The notes beneath the pieces are model-generated. The model searched no databases. It was not told the DNA's origin and saw nothing but the letters and a program-made list of their open reading frames with translations. Source: Metridium senile (lineage: Eukaryota > Cnidaria > Anthozoa > Actiniaria > Metridiidae). Taken from it: a stretch of 64,000 bases of DNA. The stretch spans positions 9,978,842 through 10,042,841 of the forward strand of contig OX459103.1 in the NCBI GenBank assembly GCA_949775045.1. The letters run 5' to 3'. Positions 55,997-64,000 of the stretch are shown one piece after another. Position numbers and translations under genes: made by a program. Within the stretch, counting starts at the first letter, position 1; each line of letters starts with the position of its first letter.

Positions 55997-56324
55997 ATTG
56001 CCCTATTTCATTATGACGTCAAAATGTGTTTACAGTGGGGGATAGAATCGCCGAAAACAATGGCAATTTCAACTAAATCTTCCTTCTCTTTGAAAATAGA
56101 GCTTCGATTCATATTATCTTGTTTTTATGTATGTTATGTGTCTATGTTTATACTTTCATATTTATGGCATTTTGTTGTCATTTCTTTCCTCTCCGTCTTT
56201 TAAATGCAATTTTATTGTGTATTCTCGTATTGTTGTTATGAATCTGTCCCCCACTGGCGTCCATGATCCTTAGAGTTAAGACAATAGAATGTTTTGATGT
56301 GACGTCATAGTGAAATAGGGCAAT
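55997..56324. mobile_element. 328-bp MITE with ATTGCCCTATTTCA ends
   Basis: Ends ATTGCCCTATTTCATTATGA and TGAAATAGGGCAAT are inverted and TA-flanked; TGACGTCA lies in both ends. The uninterrupted relative at 5640-5800 is the empty site. A poly-pyrimidine and TTTTATTGTG-rich middle carries no gene. Confidence 0.88.
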
Positions 56325-56627
56325 TACAATGGTTTGGTTGGCAAAACCATAACAAAATACGTCATGTTATATCAATGATTCATTATTTACTCTTAGTGAA
56401 AGAATATTTTTCATTTCGTGATAATAGCTTAGAAATTTAGAACGATATCGTAACTTTCTTTTTTCGCAATATCAAATCGATATTCTATATAGCTTATTAA
56501 TATTAGGGTGCAGAAACCTTTCATTTACCCTTTGGTGGTATAACATTTTCCATTATTATTTATATACAGTTATTAAAAAAAATTTGGAAATCAAAACTGT
56601 GAACTTTTGTGCACAGCTGTAACCTTG

Positions 56628-56800
56628 AAAATAAAATAAAATAAAATAAAATAAAATAAAATAAAATAAAATAAAATAAAATAAAATAAAATAAAATAAA
56701 ATAAAATAAAATAAAATGAAATAAAATAAAATAAAATAAAATAAAATAAAATTGAATAAAATAACAAATTAAATTAAATAGGATAAAAAATAAAATAAAA
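56628..56800 (+). repeat. AAAAT pentanucleotide array
   Basis: About 30 units of AAAAT with few interruptions, the last part degenerate. Confidence 0.95.
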
Positions 56801-56959
56801 TAGTGCACTACAAAAAAAACCTGAAAAAATATTGTGTAAAACTGAAAAAATATCCGACACAGCCTGGCCTCGAGGGAAAAAACAACCCCACTCCCTCCCC
56901 CCATTAAATATTTAATGGTCCGTTCCCAAGTTATTTTGTCATTTTACTGACAATTTACA

Positions 56960-59185
56960 CTGCCTAGCCTAGACTGTAACGATATGCTAAAAACTATTTG
57001 ATTTATGTCAGTCTGTATTTATCTTTTTGCATTGACCAATAATCCGGCCAAGAATGATTGCTACTGACATATTTGACCGTATCTATTATTCAAACAATAG
57101 AAACTGTATCTATGCGGTTTAGATCGAGACCCATATAAGGTTAGTCCGTCATGTAGGGGTCTTCCCCGATGACCCGGAAACGAATTGATTTTGTCAAGAA
57201 AACGACTTGAATTTGCATAAATCACTGAGAAAAATATGTACAACAACGCTGGAAAATAACAGAAACATGAACGATATATTAAATATCGTGGTTTTGAAGC
57301 TTACTTTAAAGTTTATCAACATAAGTTACGAACATTTGTCTTAGATCTATTTTTGGGACGAGTTTAGACGCAATTTGATAAACGGCGATAAAGTGTCATT
57401 ACTCGGCGCGAAAATTATCTCGAAAATCGTCGTGCCTGTTAAAAAAGGATCTTTTATATATAGTGATATGGCCAATTCAATTGTTAGTCTTTTGAAAAAT
57501 GTTAATTTGTAGAGGTTTCCATGGAGTCCAAAGTCTGCTGTGTCTATTCAAGCAAGAAACCCAGTTGAATAAACTTTGTTTTGAAACTAAAGCCAATATC
57601 TATATCTATATATTTCTTCCTTAGAGACGCAGATATCCATATAAAAACTGGTTTTTAGTACAGAATGCCAAATATATCGCGTTAAAACTAAATTAAAGGT
57701 CAAAAAGATAATAAGGCAAAAATATGTCTGATTAAGTAATAGCTCAAATGGGTCAAATCGCGGCTCGATAAATTTTTTCCAATTAAGTCAGTATTATGTC
57801 AAAATCATTATTTTTTGATGGTTTCAATTTTAAGATGTAGCTTACAACTTAAAAAGACTTGATAAATATTCGGTTGAGTTCAAGATTTGACACAAGAGAG
57901 TATTATTTCAGATGTGGCTTTCAAACTATATCGTCCGAGTCAGTTCCAGCCGTTCCAGCTCTCACAGTAGCATTTTCTTCTTCCAAAAACTTCGCTTAAT
58001 ATTAAACTATTGATTTATCTAGTATTCTTTGTATTTGAAAGTCTAAAACATCAGCAAAATAGTTTGAAATGGCTACAACCGAAGCTTTTGAGTAGAAGAG
58101 TTTTGAAGATGTTTGTCAAAATCTTTCGGTTCGCTTCAGCTTCCAAACAGTTACATTAATTGCATTACATTTCTTGTTCCATATTTGAAAAATTAACCTA
58201 ATTATTTTTCTTTAATGTGCAGAAGATATTAAATATTTTTCAAGTGAAATTAAAAAATAATTATATTAATGTTTTTGTTAGAGAAGAGAGGATACATATT
58301 CAAAAGTTGTTTATAATACATCGTTCAAGCTTTGAGCCAGTTGCGTTCCAGCCGAGGAAGTAGTTTCCAAACGACCATCAATCAATGACCCACTAAATGA
58401 GGGACTTTTTTCGACTTTCAAAAGTGAAACTTAACTTCCTAATTACTGCGAAAAAGGTCGTAAACAAGTTTATTTACCTTTCTTGAAAGAAAAGAGGCAC
58501 ATACGCCACAGAATTTCCCGTTTCTAATCCCTGACTCGACTCGCTGCTAAGCCAGCCATGCTCCGATCAAACATCAAAAATGACAAAACATTGACTTTAA
58601 ATTTCAATTCCAGCACTAGCTTACGGCCAAAGAACTCAGTGAAATTAATATTAAAGAAAATAGATTTTGTTTTTACAACAAGGTTGTTTATTTTTCGCAT
58701 TATAGGTAACGAGACAAAGATTTTGGACCAGAAGTTGAGCCGGGTTGTTTTCATAAGATTCAATTCATGTCGGTTCTCATGGATCAATAGTTCAACTTTA
58801 AGTTGTCGCTGTCAGCAAAAATTGCACCGAAAAAAGCTCAAAATTGCTATATCACAACGCCACTTTTATGAATCTGTGTTTAAATAGCAATAAAAGATTT
58901 TAAAATTATAGGAATCATTACTTAAAAGGCTTATAAATGTACCAAAAAATTGCGAAATCTGATAATATTTTTTGCCTCATCGTGTTCTAGAGATAACTCA
59001 AGTTGTAGGTCAGTACAAATTCAAACATTTTTAAAGCATTTAGAAGCCTTCACAGACGAAAAGTTTAAAACTAAGCTAGTAATTTCACACAGCAACAATA
59101 TCAAAGGAAACTTATGTTTATCAATAACAAAATGTATGAATAAAGCCTGAAAATAGAAAGCCAAAACACAAGAAATAAATACCAT
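56960..59185. other. No gene recognised (probable intron of the LAT-like gene)
   Basis: AT-rich; the overlapping plus- and minus-strand frames at 58524-58887 have no motif, start context or splice support. If the 5' UTR exon at 59188 is real, all of this is intron. Confidence 0.4.
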
Positions 59186-59187
59186 AC

Positions 59188-59290
59188 CTTGTTATTTTTG
59201 TAGTCGTCTCTTCAAAATGCTTTCTTGAGTTTTCAGCAGAAACTCTAGACAAATTACGAGAAGTTGTTGTCAAATGAAGCATGTAGTTAT
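59188..59290 (-). other. Possible 5' UTR exon of the LAT-like gene
   Basis: Minus strand: ends AAATAACAAG|GTATGGTA (donor at 59187). Upstream TATATTTTATTT (about 59330) and TATAACTAC (about 59290) could serve as TATA elements. Joined to the acceptor at 55431, the frame of the 55415 ATG is closed by a TGA upstream, which fits a leader exon. Pairing of the two exons is inference. Confidence 0.3.
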
Positions 59291-59568
59291 AAAGATGAAT
59301 TATTAAGGTACACGGAAATAAAATATAGACTTGCTACAGCAGAAGGGACTTTCCCCGGGGACTTAACCGTATAATACTTAATTATGACATCATTGAGATA
59401 GGTTACCACAGGAAGCCCGACAAGAGAAAACAAGTTGGAATCGATCTGGATTCGGTTATTGAACAATCAATAAAAAATATGAAAATAAAATAAAAAATTA
59501 TAATATTTAATCAATATTTAAGGTACATTCATAGACAATTTTTAGCAAGCGAGGTTAATATGATATTT

Positions 59569-59866
59569 ATTATATAGCAATTTTAGGGAAAACATTTATA
59601 ATAAAGAATAAATAGGAAACATAATATTACGACCTGTTCTTCTCCGTATTTTCCTGCGAACGTAGTTTTCTCATTGTCATAAAAAAAAAATCCGTCAAAT
59701 AAGAAAATAAAAAGGCAAAATATTGCGAAAGAGCTAATAAAATAAACAAAACAAAAATATTCAAAGAGAAAAGCAAAATTGCTCTCGCTTTTCCGGTCCG
59801 TACGGAAAAAGTACGGCCTGCTTATTGACCAATGAGATTGTGCGCTATATCTTTGCTATATAATAA
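59569..59866. mobile_element. MITE with TATATAGCAA ends, 0.3-kb copy
   Basis: TTATTATATAGCAATTTTAG and TATCTTTGCTATATAATAAT are inverted ends; CTCTCGCTTTTCCGGTCCGT near the right end is shared with 6155-6295. Confidence 0.8.
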
Positions 59867-59869
59867 TAC

Positions 59870-61690
59870 TGCTTATTTTCACTTTTATTACTATAAATTG
59901 CTACTAAAAAAATATGATATTTTATGATAGATAACATAAAGCTAGATATTTTCATTTTTTTTTAAATAATCAACATTTTATTATTATAAATGCATGTTAT
60001 ACGTCTGCTGCAACATACATTGTTTGCAATAAAGATTATAATTAACGCCTACCAAATAAATTAATTTGCAGTTTTCCAAAATAGGAAATTCCGAGAAGCT
60101 GATAAAATACAATGAAAAAAAGAAACACTTTTTTCCGTTGAAAACAATGCTAGGAATGCACTAACGGAAACAAATTATGTTATTTTATGAGGATTTTTCC
60201 ATTCAAAGTAAGAACAACATACAGCAAAATGTCCCCGGAAAAGTAATATATTATTAAATTCCCCTTACCCCTTACAATTACGAAGAATTTTGGTGAATAA
60301 GAAAAAAGACTGTGAAATATTACGTCTAATAATACGTAATATGAAATTCTGACGGCGTTACTGAAAAACTGTCGACAGGCAAAAATGTGCTTCCTTTGAG
60401 GAGTGCCAATTTTCTTCGTTCAGAAATGTGCAACTCTTCATATGAAACTTGTCCTTAACATTTGCTTGTGTCACGTTTCGAGGTCGTACGTCACGCAACA
60501 CCGCCCATACAAAATATGGACGATATTTGTACAATTTCATGCTTTTCGTGTAATTCTTTTACTCTGTTGCAAATAATACCTCAGATTCTCGAACGATACA
60601 CATTTAAGCTGTACAAAACCATAAAAATAAATTCAATTTAAAAAAAAATGAGTTCGGGTTTTGATGCTTGAAGTTGACAAGTTGGCCCTATTTTTAGAGA
60701 AGATTTTCTAGTGATGATGTATGTATGCCATGTTATTGACCTCTGGCTACGTAATGCGTGCCTGTATCCAATTAATACCAGCAGATTTAAAACCGTCAAT
60801 AAATTTGGCGCAATTTGATGTATAATACTTGTACTTTCGTTGCGATTTAAGCTCGGGTTTTGGGTCACAAAGTTTGCGCGCTGGTCTTTTTACATCTTGA
60901 CACTGAATACGGTCACAGTGAAGGCGCAGAATGGGAAGGAGAAGGCAAAGCAAGCTCCATTCGGCAGTAATATTCCTTGATTTACGTATGAAATAAACAA
61001 GTAAGTATACTGAACAAATATTATTTTTACCGCGCTTTCTGATAAATCGAAATTAAATAAAAAAAGAATATATCTATATTTGTTTCAGCTATTTAATATA
61101 TTATATCTGTAAGACTGTAGAATACGAATACTTGGATCATCCTTTTGTCCGGAACTTTCGCTTTATTTCACGGTAAAGTTCAATTCTCCATTAATCAAGT
61201 CGTTTCTGTCCGTAAATGAAGCATTTGATGGTTCTTTGTAGGGTTCTAAACGCTAAAAAACTTTGCTTGTATCCCCGTCACTGCAAGATCTCCAGTCATC
61301 GTATGAAGTACTTTATCCTATGAAGTGAATTTTAACCTTCTTTCGTACCTTGTCTACATCTGTAATTATTACAGGATACAGTTTTCGAACTTGACGTTTC
61401 TTTCTTGTATTTTTGGACTTAATAGTTTCAGTAAAAACTTCATTAATAAAGAGTTTCGGTGGCTTTCTTTCGCGTATTATAATCTCGGCGACTCCATATT
61501 TATCACTGCAATCCGACGCGTGACTGATTTCCCGCGAAATTTGATACTACGGCGCAAGCGCACTAGTGAAATTATGGCCGAGTGTACCTGGACACTAGTG
61601 AAAGCTAAATGTTCACGATGTATGGCAATAAGTTTGATATGCAGATTTATAAAATTCGGAGTCCCTTTTGATTTCCGAGTATTTTACTAT
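59870..61690. other. No gene recognised
   Basis: Short frames only. One minus-strand frame at 60747-61050 stays open for about 100 codons with two hydrophobic patches (VYLLVYFI, SLLCLLLPILRL) and several cysteines but has no convincing start or splice sites. Confidence 0.35.
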
Positions 61691-61697
61691 GTTCACT

Positions 61698-62030
61698 GAC
61701 ACGGGTGAAAAATGCACTGCGCACGTTTACAATAAATCCACTGGAGATTTACGGGCCTTTTGTAAATCTTTAAAGTTAAGGAGGTTCGAAATGTTTTTTT
61801 GACCCCTCTCACTCGTACAAAATGTATTTTTATTAATAACAACACAATGAAATGGTAGATTTTTATTATATTTTGGCAATTTGTTCCAATTAAGGTTTAG
61901 ATTTAGTAGATCCATTTCGTGAAAGGTTAGTGCTTATATTTCCAAATGTACACATTACAATAGTTGTTTTCTTTCCCTGTTAGTCTTTTGTTTTGCTTAC
62001 GCATGCGCCATGCGTTTTTCACCCGTGACA
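61698..62030. mobile_element. MITE with ACACGGGTGAAAAATGCACT ends, copy B, with insertion
   Basis: ACACGGGTGAAAAATGCACT and CATGCGTTTTTCACCCGTG are inverted ends. Colinear with copy A at 32920-33205 except for an extra block of about 120 bp after AGTTAAGGAGGTTCG. Confidence 0.8.
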
Positions 62031-62364
62031 TGTTTACTAAGTCATTTATAAATGGGGCTACAAAATTCGGAGCACCCTTTAATAAATGGCGTATATAGTA
62101 AAATACTCTGACTGCCGATAAAGCACCACACTTTTAATATATATTTTAAGTGGATACAATATAGGTCATTTGGTATTAATTAAATTGCGCTTACCTTTAA
62201 AATTTTCGGTTTGATTTGATTGAGAAGTATTTTTTTCCGTAGTCGGAGTAGAGAGTTATACGTATTTTTTGTCATTTTGGAATAACGCAAATTAGTTTGA
62301 AAGGCATTTAATTTTTTATTCAATATTATTGTTAATTAACTTTGTATTGATACTACTATACTTA

Positions 62365-62562
62365 AGGAATAAACCACTTCTGCATGGCGATTGGTATATC
62401 GAGGAATATTCAGTCTGAGGTTGAAAAGATGGTACGAAAAATGAGCAGTCGGCCGAGAAGCGTAGCTTCGAGGGCAACTGAGAAATTTTGAACCCAGGAC
62501 AATATTTTCAACAGAGGACAATATTCCTCGATATAACAATTAAGCCAAAGTGGTTTTATTCA
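62365..62562. mobile_element. MITE with GGAATAAACCACTT ends
   Basis: GGAATAAACCACTTCTGCAT ... TATATCGAGGAATATT and the complement AATATTCCTCGATATAACAA ... AAGTGGTTTTATTC close a 0.2-kb element. GGCCGAGAAGCGTAGCTTCG makes a further hairpin in the middle. Confidence 0.85.
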
Positions 62563-62569
62563 TTTTATA

Positions 62570-64000
62570 AGCCGACGACTTTCCCGGAAAAAAATCTGAC
62601 ACGGAAACCCACCTAGTGCTCAAACAAAAATCAAAACATTTTCTTCAGTTTGATTGAGAAAGCCAGATATATATAAAAAAACTGTTCTTGAACTTTTCTT
62701 AATTCCTCCCAATCTCGAACCCCGAGCCTTCGTTCCTCTTGGCCAGCCGAGTAACGTAAGACTCTGGGGGACCGGAATTCTCTGCTTATGCTGATTGGCC
62801 CTTGAAAATACAATGGTCAGACCGGAAACAGACGAAGTAAAATCTCTGATTGGTCCATCATGTAAACAAATGTACATTCAAAATGTAAATTTTGCGATTA
62901 CATGTAATACGACGTCAACGGTTCTTTAATACTAGATAGAATATTAAATATCGTCGTTTATGAAATATACGAGTCGCGAAGCGAAGAGATATTGTATCGC
63001 CGCTAAGTTATCCTAAGTTAAGCGATGATTATCGAGTCGCGAAGCAAATTAGAATACACCAATACACACAAAATACTCCTCTGACATCCAGTTATTTACT
63101 AAAGGTCAATCGTACCACGAAAGCAAACTAATAACCGTTGGAAAACTATAAATAAATCGACGGCTAAAGTGATCTGAATTGAAGGAGATTTAGACGCGTT
63201 TTTATATCATTATATAAACCCTGATGGCCGTTAAAAAACCTTCCTAAACTTTAAATGTTTCATTAGTGAGGAAAATGTTTATATTTTGGCTTAGAAAATA
63301 TTTAAAATGCTACTAGGTCAATAATATTTTGAATGTCATTAACGTACTAAGTAACACAGGATGCCCAAACCCACAGATCATTATAATATTAACTTAGCAT
63401 GCGCAATAGAAACCGGAACTCCAAAATCGGAGCTGAAAATTCCGTTCCCCCAGAGTCTAATGTCGGGCGCCATAAGACCGCTGACAAAAAGCCAGACGTG
63501 ACACTGGGCTCGAGATTGAATTCCTCCTCTAAAATATATAGTAGTTTTAGCACTAAAATTATGCTATTTCCAGACGTTAAAAAAAAGTATTATTGAGGGT
63601 GAAAATGACAAATACAGTGGAAAATTTGGATGTGTTTTGAATACATTTTGACTTGACGTCACACGTCATTGAGCGCGCGCTCGGTATTTTCACTTTCGCC
63701 GGATTATCTGTCATTTTATCAAAATAAAACGATTGAAATGTTATTTTTCGTTCAAAATATGGCAAAGTTGACCTACTAGTTGGTTTATACTAAAACAATT
63801 AGACCATCCGCGGCTGTCAATTTTCACTTGACGGATATCACCGGAAATTGGGGGATATTGGCTGATACCCGTCCTGTGAAAACGCACCACGTGACCTGTT
63901 TCGACCAATAAGAGCTCGTATAGTATTATCGTTGGGTTATAATGACAATTATTCTCCTCAGGCAAGATGAATATCGATGAACATGATTAATCTCGACTTC
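62570..64000. other. No gene recognised
   Basis: GACTCTGGGGGACCGGAATT at 62760 and, inverted, a diverged form near 63440 (CCCCCAGAGTC) look like ends of one dispersed family. GAGTCGCGAAGC is repeated at 62970 and 63033. Nothing coding. Confidence 0.4.

Noticed and set aside
58524..58887. Overlapping 87- and 109-codon frames on both strands
   Set aside because: No motif, no splice support, AT-rich codon use unlike the genes in this window.
61325..61699. 124-codon plus-strand frame
   Set aside because: No recognisable domain or splice signals; its 3' end runs into MITE-flanking repeats.
63399..63596. 65-codon plus-strand frame beginning with Arg/Asn repeats
   Set aside because: Overlaps a dispersed-repeat end (CCCCCAGAGTC type); no gene context.

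Overview
This window is animal nuclear DNA, AT-rich, with spliced genes, GT-AG introns of 0.5-2.6 kb and a very heavy load of small inverted-repeat elements, satellites and broken retrotransposons. The TE mix (Penelope-type remnants with hammerhead-like folds, a Crypton-like tyrosine recombinase remnant, TA-flanked MITEs, several LINE 3' fragments) and the lack of any bacterial layout suggest a cnidarian, probably an anthozoan. That is inference from style, not from a diagnostic gene.

Layout. 1-11 kb: no convincing gene; a hairpin satellite with an inverted counterpart, MITEs, local duplications and a LINE tail. 11.1 kb: a TATA box and a short signal-peptide-like first exon with no visible continuation. 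12-20 kb: a 70-bp G-rich minisatellite, a dispersed repeat, then a 5.6-kb satellite of 66-bp units in a higher-order pattern. 20-23 kb: decayed coding sequence on the minus strand, broken by frameshifts and by an 86-bp perfect palindrome. 24.5-28.8 kb: a head-to-head pair, a small two-pass membrane protein gene (minus) and a start-exon gene (plus), sharing a 350-bp promoter gap. 29-34 kb: minisatellites, MITEs, a LINE tail.

34.3-52 kb: the best gene, a 12-exon plus-strand gene for a secreted protein of about 633 residues with a signal peptide, two Lys-Arg processing sites, a glycine-rich amphipathic start to the mature chain, a very basic segment and ten cysteines. Splice phases agree throughout. 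Its introns are filled with satellites (often touching the splice sites), a reverse transcriptase pseudogene, a tRNA-derived SINE, nested foldback elements and a hammerhead-ribozyme-like motif.

54.5-59.3 kb: a minus-strand gene for a LAT-like transmembrane adaptor (short outside, one membrane span, long acidic tail with ten or so tyrosines, two in YxN context), with a likely 5' UTR exon 3.7 kb upstream. 59.5-64 kb: MITEs and otherwise unassigned AT-rich DNA.

No operon-like cooperation is visible. The most notable items are the secreted prepro-protein gene, the LAT-like adaptor, the two-pass membrane protein, the hammerhead motif and a 141-bp MITE present three times with two readable empty sites.
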